DNA of 43,307 bases from an uncultured bacterium (GTDB lineage Bacteria > Bacillota > Clostridia > Lachnospirales > Lachnospiraceae). Made by a program: the position numbers and the translations under genes. Below the pieces are notes generated by a model. That model saw only the letters and a list, made by a program, of their open reading frames with translations. It had not been told where the DNA came from and made no database searches. Of the stretch, positions 8,398 through 15,953 are shown piece by piece. The stretch's first letter is position 1. Every line of letters starts with the position of its first letter. The stretch is from the NCBI GenBank assembly GCA_947651225.1, contig CANSYK010000027.1, forward strand, positions 1 to 43,307, given 5' to 3'.

Positions 8398-9918
8398 ATG
8401 ATTTTTCAGGATCACGCAACCATCAAAGAAAAACTGGAAATTCTTTCCGATGCTGCCAAATACGATGTTGCCTGTACCTCCAGCGGAGTTTCCCGCAAAG
8501 GAAATAAAGGAGAAATCGGCAACACGGCAGCAAGTGGTATCTGCCATGCCTTTGGTGCAGATGGAAGATGTATTTCCCTTTTGAAAGTACTTTTTACAAA
8601 TGAATGTATTTATAATTGCAAATATTGTATTAACCGCTCTACAAACGACATACCAAGAGCAACCTTTACACCAGAAGAAGTCTGTACCCTGACAATTGAA
8701 TTTTACCGCAGGAACTATATTGAAGGGCTTTTTTTAAGCTCTGGAATTGTAGAATCACCTGATTACACAATGGAACTGGTCTGCCGCACGCTCCATGACC
8801 TTAGAACCCTCCACCGCTTTAATGGCTATATCCACTGTAAAGCAATTCCCGGAGCCTCCAGGGAACTGATTGAAGAAGCCGGCTGGTATGCAGACCGTAT
8901 GAGCATAAATCTGGAACTTCCAACAGCAAGGGGCCTGCAGGAACTTGCGCCAAATAAAAACAGAACAACAATATTAACGCCTATGCGCCAAATCCAAAAT
9001 GGAATGGCAGAAAGCAGGGCTATGCTTGGAATGAAGGGTGGAAACCAAAGTGCATACTGGTATACACAAAAAAGAACAGGACGTGCTCTGCCAGGTGAAC
9101 AAGCCACTTTGCACACCACCCAGAATTTATTTGGCCAAAAAAAAGCTCCCGAAAAACTTGCAGATAACTCATTAAAAGAAGCACAGACTGCTCCAGACAA
9201 CCTGATTTCCTCTTCCAACACTGGATTAACACAGTGGAAACACAGAGACATCAGCAGAGGATTTGTACCCGCAGGCCAAAGCACACAAATGATTATCGGA
9301 GCCACTGGAGAGAGCGATTATGAAATCATGGCAGTCACAGAAGCCCTTTACCAACGTTTTGACTTAAAAAGAGTATTTTTCTCTGCTTTTATCAACATTA
9401 ATCAGGATTCCTCCCTCCCGGCAGTCAATGGCCAGCCGCTTCTTAGAAGGGAACACCGCCTTTATCAGGCAGATTTTCTTCTGCGGTATTATGGCTTTCG
9501 TGCTGATGAACTGCTGACACAACAGCGGCCATTTTTTAACACCTATTTGGACCCCAAGTGCGATTGGGCGTTAAGCCATTTGGAACAGTTTCCTGTCGAA
9601 ATCAACACAGCGGACTTTAACACCCTGCTTCGTGTGCCAGGAATTGGAACAAAATCGGCACAACGTATCGTTGCTGCCCGGAGGACTGGAAAACTTGATT
9701 ATCATGCGTTAAAAGCAATTGGTGTTGTAATGAAACGGGCAATTTATTTTATTACCTGCAACGGACAGATGATGTATCACTTTTTGAAAATAGATGAAGA
9801 TTATATTACACGAAACCTTTTGGAAAATGATGTCGATGTGATGAAAGGTTTTGATGAAAAAGTAACCTATAAACAACTGACACTGTTTGATGATTCTGAT
9901 TATGAAGACACAAACTAA
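8398..9918 (+). CDS. Putative DNA modification/repair radical SAM protein (TIGR03916 type)
   Basis: This 506-residue protein has the radical SAM cluster motif C70-x3-C74-x2-C77 (CIYNCKYC) preceded by a conserved N-terminal block (DVACTSSG...GICHAF) and a C-terminal helix-hairpin-helix DNA-binding segment (LLRVPGIGTKSAQRIVAARR, about 409-428). It matches the family named rSAM linked to UDG, thought to act in DNA repair or modification. It is longer than I expect because residues about 205-275 look like an insert rich in Gln/Thr/Lys before FVPAGQSTQMI. AGGAGG lies shortly before the ATG. It forms an operon with the next gene, 56 bases downstream. The product is unproven. Confidence 0.88.
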   Translation: MIFQDHATIKEKLEILSDAAKYDVACTSSGVSRKGNKGEIGNTAASGICHAFGADGRCISLLKVLFTNECIYNCKYCINRSTNDIPRATFTPEEVCTLTIEFYRRNYIEGLFLSSGIVESPDYTMELVCRTLHDLRTLHRFNGYIHCKAIPGASRELIEEAGWYADRMSINLELPTARGLQELAPNKNRTTILTPMRQIQNGMAESRAMLGMKGGNQSAYWYTQKRTGRALPGEQATLHTTQNLFGQKKAPEKLADNSLKEAQTAPDNLISSSNTGLTQWKHRDISRGFVPAGQSTQMIIGATGESDYEIMAVTEALYQRFDLKRVFFSAFININQDSSLPAVNGQPLLRREHRLYQADFLLRYYGFRADELLTQQRPFFNTYLDPKCDWALSHLEQFPVEINTADFNTLLRVPGIGTKSAQRIVAARRTGKLDYHALKAIGVVMKRAIYFITCNGQMMYHFLKIDEDYITRNLLENDVDVMKGFDEKVTYKQLTLFDDSDYEDTN

Positions 9919-9974
9919 CGAACTGAAATATAAGAGCAAACAGACTGGCAAAAAAGGAGAGTTTTACTTTCATT

Positions 9975-10769
9975 ATGGATAAACCAACAAGAATCTATCA
10001 ATGTAATAATACCGTTGACGGAATTTTCAGCGCTGTTTATGACGCTGGGCTTTCCGGCTATGGACACCGTTTTATCCGCATACAACCCATACAGGCAGGC
10101 CAAAATGAAAATTATGAATTATTTGCGGAATATGTACAGGTAGAAACGGATTCTAAGAAGACAAAAAGCGTAATTGATGCAGTGCGGCAAAAAATTTCTG
10201 AAAAAGCATATCTCTTCATTATGAGTGCCGTTATCTCTGACTTTCCTGACAGAGGCGATGTTATCTACCAATTTGTTACTTATGGCTTTACACTTGGGGC
10301 AAAAGTGTGCAATGCACTGCAAATTCCCTGTGTTGACAGAATTTTTGCAATGAACCGTGCCGTACAAAATGAAACACATTTTTTTCGGGAATTCCTGCGT
10401 TTTCAAGAAGTGCAAAAAGACCCTTCCCTGCTGTTAGCGGTCATTGAACCAAGGCATCACATTATCCCATTATTGATGGAACACTTTGCAGACCGCTTTA
10501 TTGAGGAATGGTTTATTATTTATGACAAAACTCATCTGGAAGCCTCTTTCCACCAAAAAGGCGGAAACTGGGAAGTGTACCTTTTAACCCCAGAAAAGGC
10601 AAAAAAGCTAGAAGAATTATCAGAACAGAAAGAAGAGTATGTAGATCTGTGGAAAACCTTCTTTCACCAGATTGCTATTAAAGAAAGGACAAATAAAAAA
10701 CTACAGACCAGCATGCTTCCACTCCATTACCGTAAACATATGACAGAATTTCTTGAAGATAATCCATAG
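9975..10769 (+). CDS. TIGR03915 family putative DNA repair protein
   Basis: This 264-residue protein starts with TRIYQCNNTVDGIFSAVYDA, the typical opening of the family that always accompanies the radical SAM protein before it. Middle blocks include RFIEEWFIIYDKTH and the C-terminal ...TSMLPLHYRKHMTEF. In some bacteria this family is fused to a uracil-DNA glycosylase-like domain; here it is the short form with no fusion. Its biochemical role is unknown. The nearest Shine-Dalgarno (GGAG at 9956-9959) is 15 bases from ATG, unusually far, so translation may rely partly on coupling to the upstream gene. Confidence 0.88.
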   Translation: MDKPTRIYQCNNTVDGIFSAVYDAGLSGYGHRFIRIQPIQAGQNENYELFAEYVQVETDSKKTKSVIDAVRQKISEKAYLFIMSAVISDFPDRGDVIYQFVTYGFTLGAKVCNALQIPCVDRIFAMNRAVQNETHFFREFLRFQEVQKDPSLLLAVIEPRHHIIPLLMEHFADRFIEEWFIIYDKTHLEASFHQKGGNWEVYLLTPEKAKKLEELSEQKEEYVDLWKTFFHQIAIKERTNKKLQTSMLPLHYRKHMTEFLEDNP

Positions 10770-10841
10770 CCAAACAACCTACAGCAGCCGCCAAATGTAT
10801 ATGCAAGCATATCCACCTGGCTCATTGCTTCATAAGAATAA

Positions 10842-10860
10842 ATTTTCAAACACGCTCTAA
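10842..10860. repeat. Family B element end (solo)
   Basis: ATTTTCAAACACGCTCTAA matches one terminal repeat of the family B element with one change. On the minus strand its TTAGAGCGTGTTTGA encodes the last residues (Leu-Glu-Arg-Val) and the stop codon of the STM4013-type gene. No second end is seen nearby. Confidence 0.75.
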
Positions 10861-11664
10861 CCTGAAATGCTTATAAGGAACTGTATTCACAATTGGATGG
10901 TTAAACCCATGATAAAATAATCCATCCTCTCCATAACAAGTTCCGTGATCTGAACAGCAGATTACAAAAGTATCTCCTTTTTGCAGAAATGCCAAAAAAA
11001 GCCTTTCCAGTTCACTGTCTACATAACACAGGGCAGCTTTCTGACACTCTATGCTGTCCTTTTTCGCTCCTTCCAGATAGAAATGCACCGGATAATGAAG
11101 GGCAGAAATGTTGATATACATCATTATAAGCTGCCCCTGACAAGCTTTTCTTATTATATTTACCGCACAATTGATCTGATTCGCCGCAGAATCTCTTACT
11201 TTACAGCCAAAAGAAGGATTCCAAAAGCTGTGTTGAAAATAAGACGGCATAACTTTTCCAATTCCTGTCCTCTTATCAAAAAAACTCAAACCTCCAATGC
11301 AATAGGTTTCATACCCGGCTATTTCCAACCCCTGAACAAAAGTTGCTCCCTGGAAAGAATATGAACCTTTCGGTGCTTTTCTTCCCATACCAATATCTTC
11401 TGAAAAAAACAGAGTTTCCCGTTGCTTCATATTTCGTATCTCAACATCTACCGGAAAAAAACCAGCAAACATTGCCTGATGAGACGGATAAGTAAAATTG
11501 CCTGGCGCATGACACTTCCTCCAGTCACCAAACTGCGCCAGTATCGGCGTCTTTCCGCATTCCTGCTGTGCTACAGCCACATCATACCGCAAAGAATCCA
11601 GACACAAAAAAAGAATATTGCATTTTCCAACAATATCATTCATATCAATGCTGTTTATTTTCAT
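10846..11664 (-). CDS. STM4013/SEN3800 family hydrolase (alkaline-phosphatase fold)
   Basis: This 272-residue cytoplasmic protein has the sulfatase/phosphodiesterase-like pattern: LCLDSLRYDVA near residues 20-30, the nucleophile region FTYPSHQAMFAGFFP near 58-72, and metal-ligand region CCSDHGTCYGEDG...YHGFNHP near 235-260. It closely follows the STM4013 family, part of the conserved STM4011-STM4015 neighbourhood; its substrate is unknown. It lies 50 bases after the STM4014-type gene. The last four residues and stop are contributed by a family B element end, so the native C terminus may have been slightly altered, though all catalytic blocks are kept. Confidence 0.88.
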   Translation of the reverse strand: MKINSIDMNDIVGKCNILFLCLDSLRYDVAVAQQECGKTPILAQFGDWRKCHAPGNFTYPSHQAMFAGFFPVDVEIRNMKQRETLFFSEDIGMGRKAPKGSYSFQGATFVQGLEIAGYETYCIGGLSFFDKRTGIGKVMPSYFQHSFWNPSFGCKVRDSAANQINCAVNIIRKACQGQLIMMYINISALHYPVHFYLEGAKKDSIECQKAALCYVDSELERLFLAFLQKGDTFVICCSDHGTCYGEDGLFYHGFNHPIVNTVPYKHFRLERV

Positions 11665-11709
11665 CCCTGCCTGTCCTTATCAGAAACTGTCATTCCCCAA
11701 CTTGTTCAT

Positions 11710-11730
11710 TTAATTTATTTACAGTTCCTT
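11710..11730. repeat. Family C end repeat (21 bp)
   Basis: These 21 bases are identical, on the opposite strand, to 21439-21459 at the start of a family C element. On the minus strand they supply the last codons (Arg-Asn-Cys-Lys) and TAA stop of the STM4014-type gene. Confidence 0.75.
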
Positions 11731-12722
11731 ACTTCGCTACACATTTTCTGCATCATCTCTATTTGTCTTTTATAAATCCTGTTTTCATCATAAATATCCT
11801 GATAAATCAAATCACCCTGTCCATTGATTTCGATAATATACGGCTTCATTGTCCCCTTTTCCAACAGTACGTCAATTCCCGCCATAGAAAGCTGCGGAAA
11901 ACATTTCATCGCCTGTCCGCACACATTTTCCACATCAGCCATTGTCTGTTCAGAAAGTCCAAGCCGTTCCATGGCAAGTGGTGCATTGTTCAAATGCAAG
12001 TTTGTAACTGGCCCTTTTGACTGCCTTGCAAGCACATACTCCATTCTGCCAAACTGCCATACCACTCTTAAATCATAACTTTTCCCACAAAAAGAAGCTT
12101 TTGGATGCCACCGCTCCACAATTACTCCTAAAGACAAAACAGACTCCAAAAGCGGCTGAATCTCTTCCCGCCGTTCCAGGCGATACAATGTTTTCGTGTT
12201 AAATAGCGTTCCTTTTTGCAGACAGCAGGAGGCATAAAGAACCTCCCTGTTTTTTCCCGGAAACCGCCGGTATGCTACCACACCGGCGGCTCCAGAAGAA
12301 TATACAGGTTTTACAAAAACGGAAGAAACTTTTTGTTTCTCCATGATTTCATGCAGTTCTTCTATTGTCCTTACCTTGTCAGAAAGCAGTTCCGTCACAG
12401 AAACGTTATTTTTGATTAACGTCTTTTTACATTGTCCTTTATCCAGAACAGATAAAATTCCCTCAGGGGAATTCAGAAAACGACAATCTTCAGCCGATAA
12501 CTTCTCCAACTGTAACCGATAGCCTTCTAAAAGACCATTCATTTCAGACAAAACAGACTCCTTAAAGACAAAGGGATCAAGCTTTACCACATCATTCTGC
12601 CATACAGCACCATTTATCTTTTGCCACTCTACAAAATCAACTGGTATCCGCAGTTTTTTCGCTGCCATCAAAAAATATTCTGTCCGTTTTGAATTCTTTG
12701 CACCGACAAGTTTCACCCCCAT
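11715..12722 (-). CDS. STM4014 family ATP-grasp protein
   Basis: This 335-residue protein carries ATP-grasp features: the lysine loop VFVKPVYSSGAAGV (about 154-167), VERWHPKASFCGKSYDLRVV near 217-236 (ribose/Mg region), and metal ligands in AGIDVLLE...YIIEINGQGDL (about 285-310). ATP-grasp enzymes ligate a carboxylate to an amine or thiol through an acyl phosphate, often on peptides. It is the STM4014 member of the cluster and its ATG overlaps the STM4015 stop (TAATG), implying translational coupling. Its final residues come from a family C repeat. GTG a few codons in is an alternative start. Confidence 0.87.
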   Translation of the reverse strand: MGVKLVGAKNSKRTEYFLMAAKKLRIPVDFVEWQKINGAVWQNDVVKLDPFVFKESVLSEMNGLLEGYRLQLEKLSAEDCRFLNSPEGILSVLDKGQCKKTLIKNNVSVTELLSDKVRTIEELHEIMEKQKVSSVFVKPVYSSGAAGVVAYRRFPGKNREVLYASCCLQKGTLFNTKTLYRLERREEIQPLLESVLSLGVIVERWHPKASFCGKSYDLRVVWQFGRMEYVLARQSKGPVTNLHLNNAPLAMERLGLSEQTMADVENVCGQAMKCFPQLSMAGIDVLLEKGTMKPYIIEINGQGDLIYQDIYDENRIYKRQIEMMQKMCSEVRNCK

Positions 12723-13573
12723 TATTCTGTTAACATTGGATAACGGTATACTTCACCATCATATTCATCGTCTTCTTGCTGGTCATCTGTCCGAACATCC
12801 ATAGGCAGCTTGCCCAATTTCGCTACCATTTCATCGGAAAGATAATGATATTCCAAATCTACCTCTTTAATATTTTCAAAAGTAGGCAATTCTTTTAACA
12901 GAATTTCGCCACCTTTGTCTGTCAATGTACCATATGATAATGCCAGCTTTTTAATCTGCTTCATATATTTACTTTTTACAACAACTTCTGTAATTTCATC
13001 CTGTATTTCACTATCCATAATCCCCAATGTTTCTAACTTTGGAAAATCTGATTTTTCCAACAGATTTTTTATATCAGATACCTCCCCATCAAATCCATAA
13101 TCTTCCACTCCAATATAAAGCATCAGTTCTTCAAGATTTGGCAGATCCGCTTTCTCAATACTCTGAATGACTGAAACTGGCAGTCCCCCACAAATAATCT
13201 CAAGACTTTTCAGATTCGCATGCTTTATCACACCAAGCTCCAACCCCGTGCTTCCCTTAATCGTCAGCATTTCCAAACCCGGAAGCGCTGTCCAGAGCTT
13301 ACTGTAATCAGCCTGCTCAATCCAGGAAACCTCACATTCTTCATAGTCCATATCTCCAACAAACAAACTCTTCACATTGGCAAATTTTTCCTTATGCTCC
13401 ACAATTCCATCAATAATTGCCTGTGCACCATTGTCCCATGACTCGCCCCAGCATCCGATAATTACCTCTTCTAACTGTCGTAACTCTGGATCTGCAATAA
13501 TATCTGCAATCATAGTCTCTGCATTTTTTTCGTCAATGTCCTCCCAGGTATAAAAAAACTTTTTACTTTTCAT
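12722..13573 (-). CDS. STM4015 family leucine-rich-repeat protein
   Basis: This 283-residue protein is built of irregular leucine-rich repeats (PGLEMLTIKGS, ANLKSLEIICGG, PNLEELMLYIG, PKLETLGIMDS, KQIKKLALSYG, ENIKEVDLEYH). It contains the STM4015-like block FVGDMDYEECEVSWIEQADY. After the repeats comes an acidic tail ending DEYDGEVYRYPMLTE that is not leucine-rich. The chosen ATG (13573) follows GGAGG and a GGGGAG; upstream ATGs at 13600 and 13585 lie before or in the Shine-Dalgarno. It is the first gene of the STM4015-4014-4013 run. Role unknown; it may be a scaffold or the substrate of the cluster's enzymes. Confidence 0.85.
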   Translation of the reverse strand: MKSKKFFYTWEDIDEKNAETMIADIIADPELRQLEEVIIGCWGESWDNGAQAIIDGIVEHKEKFANVKSLFVGDMDYEECEVSWIEQADYSKLWTALPGLEMLTIKGSTGLELGVIKHANLKSLEIICGGLPVSVIQSIEKADLPNLEELMLYIGVEDYGFDGEVSDIKNLLEKSDFPKLETLGIMDSEIQDEITEVVVKSKYMKQIKKLALSYGTLTDKGGEILLKELPTFENIKEVDLEYHYLSDEMVAKLGKLPMDVRTDDQQEDDEYDGEVYRYPMLTE

Positions 13574-13703
13574 GGTACTCCCCATCCTCCTTCTCTTCAT
13601 TTTGATAAAACCAACTTGCTGACTTTACTTTTACCATAAATTCTAACATATCCTGATACTTCTGTCACTAAGGAATCGGTACAAAACGGTTTGTTTATCT
13701 AAC

Positions 13704-13722
13704 ACCAGCCTTAAATAGCAAC
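13704..13722. repeat. Family A half-repeat, degenerate
   Basis: ACCAGCCTTAAATAGCAAC resembles the ACCAGCCGTGAATAGTAAC arm of family A with three changes. It lies about 130 bases before the STM4015-type gene. Confidence 0.5.
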
Positions 13723-13804
13723 AACACATCTATTTTCCAGGAATATCAAATCTCTTATCAAAGCCAGTAAACCTAAATACGTCCATCACTTCACCTGTAT
13801 CATA

Positions 13805-13841
13805 AAGAAAACCCCCAAAGCAAAAAATATTGCTTTGGGGG
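13805..13841 (-). terminator. Rho-independent terminator of tRNA-Pro
   Basis: CCCCCAAAGCA (13812-13822) pairs with TGCTTTGGGGG (13831-13841), followed on the minus strand by TTTTCTTT. It lies about 50 bases beyond the tRNA 3' end. Confidence 0.9.
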
Positions 13842-13889
13842 CTGCCCCTGCCAAGGTTTGTCTGCACTCGCCTCTATAAAACCTTGTAA

Positions 13890-13963
13890 TCGGCGTGACA
13901 GGATTCGAACCTGCGGCCTCATCGTCCCGAACGATGCGCTCTACCAAACTGAGCCACACGCCG
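13890..13963 (-). tRNA. tRNA-Pro (anticodon CGG)
   Basis: On the minus strand the acceptor arms CGGCGTG and CACGCCG pair. The D-arm region is TGGCTCAGTTTGGTAGAGCG, the anticodon stem-loop is CATCG-TTCGGGA-CGATG with anticodon CGG, and the T-arm is GCAGGTTCGAATCCTGT. The discriminator is A and CCA is not encoded. A C1-G72 pair is typical of bacterial tRNA-Pro. It has its own terminator and lies within the gap that divides the STM4011-4015 genes. Confidence 0.95.
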
Positions 13964-14032
13964 AAGTGCATGACTATATTAGCACTATTTTCAAAAAATT
14001 TCAATAGTTTTTTCTTTTTAATATACAATGGA

Positions 14033-14061
14033 GTTACTATTCAGGTTACTATTCACGGCTG
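14033..14061. repeat. Family A half-repeats, tandem
   Basis: GTTACTATTCAG (14033-14044) is followed directly by GTTACTATTCACGGCTG (14045-14061), two left arms in tandem with no matching right arm. They lie immediately after the stop codon of the M15 peptidase gene. Another left arm lies upstream of that gene at 14748. Confidence 0.8.
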
Positions 14062-14068
14062 TTTTTTC

Positions 14069-14707
14069 TTATTTTAAATACTTTTTATTCATATACCCAG
14101 CACGCCCATCAGACAAGAGCACTTTGGCGTACCAGTCTTTAGTATACATCACCTTGACCTTTTTTCCATAGGCTACACGTTTGTAATTACCACCAAGCTT
14201 TGTTTTGTGCTTCCAGACAACAAGCCCCTTTTTAATATTCACCGTTTTTTTCCATGTCTTTTTAAAGTTATTTGGCTTACCATACTGTTTCTTTAATGCT
14301 TTCGTTGTACTTCCCCACTTTTTCAAATAAAAATGCGGAGTATCCTGGAATGATTTCCAGTCCCCACCCCATCCAAGGCCAATACTGGAAGACTTTGCAA
14401 TAGTAGCTACCTTCTTAAGTGTTGCTGTATCGTAAAGCAATTTGTTATCATTAATGGCAATATCGAAAGCAATCCCCCACATATGCTGACTGCTATATGT
14501 GCTTCCTTTCGCATTTGTTACTATATTTCCCGGCTCAGTTCTACCTTTGGCATATAATTTATTTTGGTATTTTTTAGTTCTAAATCCCTCTGTGATAATA
14601 AGATAAATCCCTTTTTTCTCACATGCTGTAAGCAACTTAGTGAGCTTATAATCTAACCATGGATGCAAAAGCGTTCTGTCAATTCTAATATCATGTTTCT
14701 TTGTCAA
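14069..14707 (-). CDS. M15 family peptidoglycan peptidase with C-terminal SH3-like domain
   Basis: This 212-residue protein has the M15 zinc peptidase pattern: SSQHMWGIAFDIA around residues 72-84 (H-x6-D ligands), GLGWGGDW and TPHFYL around 112-129, as in CwlK-type L-alanyl-D-glutamate or D-Ala-D-Ala peptidases. From about 155 an SH3b-like wall-binding domain follows (KKGLVVWKHKTKLGG...VLLSDGRAGYMNKKYL). No signal peptide is visible, as in many phage endolysins, which may be its origin. The start is TTG at 14707 with GGAG 7 bases upstream; the nearby ATG is out of frame and stops at once. Family A half-repeats stand on both sides. Confidence 0.87.
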   Translation of the reverse strand: MTKKHDIRIDRTLLHPWLDYKLTKLLTACEKKGIYLIITEGFRTKKYQNKLYAKGRTEPGNIVTNAKGSTYSSQHMWGIAFDIAINDNKLLYDTATLKKVATIAKSSSIGLGWGGDWKSFQDTPHFYLKKWGSTTKALKKQYGKPNNFKKTWKKTVNIKKGLVVWKHKTKLGGNYKRVAYGKKVKVMYTKDWYAKVLLSDGRAGYMNKKYLK

Positions 14708-14747
14708 TTCATTTCTCCTTTCTCATTCACCAATAACCTAATCCTCT

Positions 14748-14764
14748 GTTACTATTCACGGCTG
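14748..14764. repeat. Family A half-repeat
   Basis: GTTACTATTCACGGCTG is a left arm only, 41 bases upstream of the M15 peptidase gene and in the same orientation as the copy at 14045. Confidence 0.75.
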
Positions 14765-15183
14765 ATTTCTGAAATTAGTCAAACTCATTGTGCTTGCACA
14801 TAAGAAGTTGATTATTTTCTGATTGCAAAAAGCAATTTCCAAACACGCTCTATTATAAAACAACCTCTCTCTGTTCCATTCTTAATAGTAATATATGCTT
14901 CATAAGATACTTTGCCATATCTATTGCACATCTTTTTTCAAGCACGCTCTAAGCAGCGCTATCAATGAAATTATGTAAATCTCTAATCTTCTCAAAAATA
15001 ATCTTCCAACGCAAATCCTTAAGGATTTCTTAATATCTTTTTCGATAAAATAACCTCGTTACTTATCATAGCTGACTGATACACCGACCAATTACTTCCC
15101 CTCAGCCCAAACCCAGGATCATTGACTGATATAAAGGAGTATGCTTAAATAGTCAGCAGGAGTGTGTTTGAAAGGAGAAACAA
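14765..15183. other. Gene-free region with family B end remnants
   Basis: No plausible gene is seen. TTGCAAAAAGCAATTTCCAA onward to 14852 is one end of family B (30 bases with one change), and TTTTTTCAAGCACGCTCTAA at 14933-14952 is a second, weaker end. GTGTTTGAAA at 15163 is a still shorter match beside the Shine-Dalgarno of the ABC gene. A promoter for that ABC operon should lie here but I cannot place it with confidence. Confidence 0.55.
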
Positions 15184-15945
15184 TTGAAACATAGTATACT
15201 ATCCGCAAATGGATTGTGCAAAAGCTTTGCGCACAACGGAGGACAGGTTCATGTTCTTTCACAGGTTGATTTAGAACTTTATGAGAGAGATTTTACCGTA
15301 ATTATGGGGGCTTCCGGTTCTGGAAAATCTACACTGCTTTATGCTTTAAGCGGTATGGATCAAGCGACAGCGGGGCAGGTAATGTATGGAGGCGAGAATA
15401 TTGTCGATGCAGTTGAAAAGAGGCTGGCATCACTTCGGCACAGTGATTTTGGCTTTATTTTCCAACAAATGCATCTTGTCAGCAATCTGTCGTTATTAGA
15501 AAATATTGTGGTACCAGGCTATTTAAATAAGAAAGTATCTGTTAACCAAGTGAAAGCACGGGCAGAAGAGCTATTACAGATGATGGGGCTTTCCCATATC
15601 AAATCCCACCTGCCATCACAGGTTTCCGGTGGAGAGCAGCAAAGGTGCGCCATTGCCAGAGCAGTAATCAACAACCCAAAGCTTTTATTTGCCGATGAGC
15701 CGACCGGAGCACTGAATCGAAAAAATACAACCGAGGTTTTAAATCTTCTGACTGATTTAAATCAATCCGGGCAAAGTATTTTGATGGTAACACATGATAT
15801 CAGGGCAGCTTTACGGGCTACAAGACTTCTTTATCTTGAAGATGGAAAGATTGTCGGGGATCTGCCGCTGCCTGACTATAGCCTGGAAGAAGAAAAAAGC
15901 CGTGAAGCACAGGTAAATGCCTGGCTTTCAGCAATGGAATGGTGA
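15184..15945 (+). CDS. ABC transporter ATP-binding protein (MacB/LolD type)
   Basis: This 253-residue ATPase has Walker [10 protein letters not shown] at residues 42-50, Q-loop FIFQQMHLV, signature VSGGEQQR near 142, Walker [13 protein letters not shown] and H-loop THD. It belongs to the exporter group that pairs with FtsX-type permeases for peptides, antibiotics or lipoproteins. TTG start with AAAGGAG 6 bases before it. The permease starts 9 bases after its stop. The pair runs against its minus-strand neighbours and separates STM4011 from STM4015. Confidence 0.92.
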   Translation: MKHSILSANGLCKSFAHNGGQVHVLSQVDLELYERDFTVIMGASGSGKSTLLYALSGMDQATAGQVMYGGENIVDAVEKRLASLRHSDFGFIFQQMHLVSNLSLLENIVVPGYLNKKVSVNQVKARAEELLQMMGLSHIKSHLPSQVSGGEQQRCAIARAVINNPKLLFADEPTGALNRKNTTEVLNLLTDLNQSGQSILMVTHDIRAALRATRLLYLEDGKIVGDLPLPDYSLEEEKSREAQVNAWLSAMEW

Positions 15946-15953
15946 GGTGCAAG

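Noticed and set aside
8826-9305. 159-codon minus-strand open frame inside the radical SAM gene
   Set aside because: A shadow of the coding strand; its translation is Cys/Trp-rich without family features.
11568-12020. 150-codon plus-strand open frame over the STM4013/STM4014 junction
   Set aside because: Low-complexity His/Phe/Ser-rich translation antisense to two supported genes.
13890-13963. tRNA-Pro as an integration site with a direct repeat of its 3' end
   Set aside because: I found no second copy of the tRNA 3' end within the window, so no attachment-site pair can be supported.
14069-14707. M15 peptidase as evidence of a prophage
   Set aside because: No holin, tail, capsid, integrase or other phage gene is present; only a single endolysin-like gene is seen.
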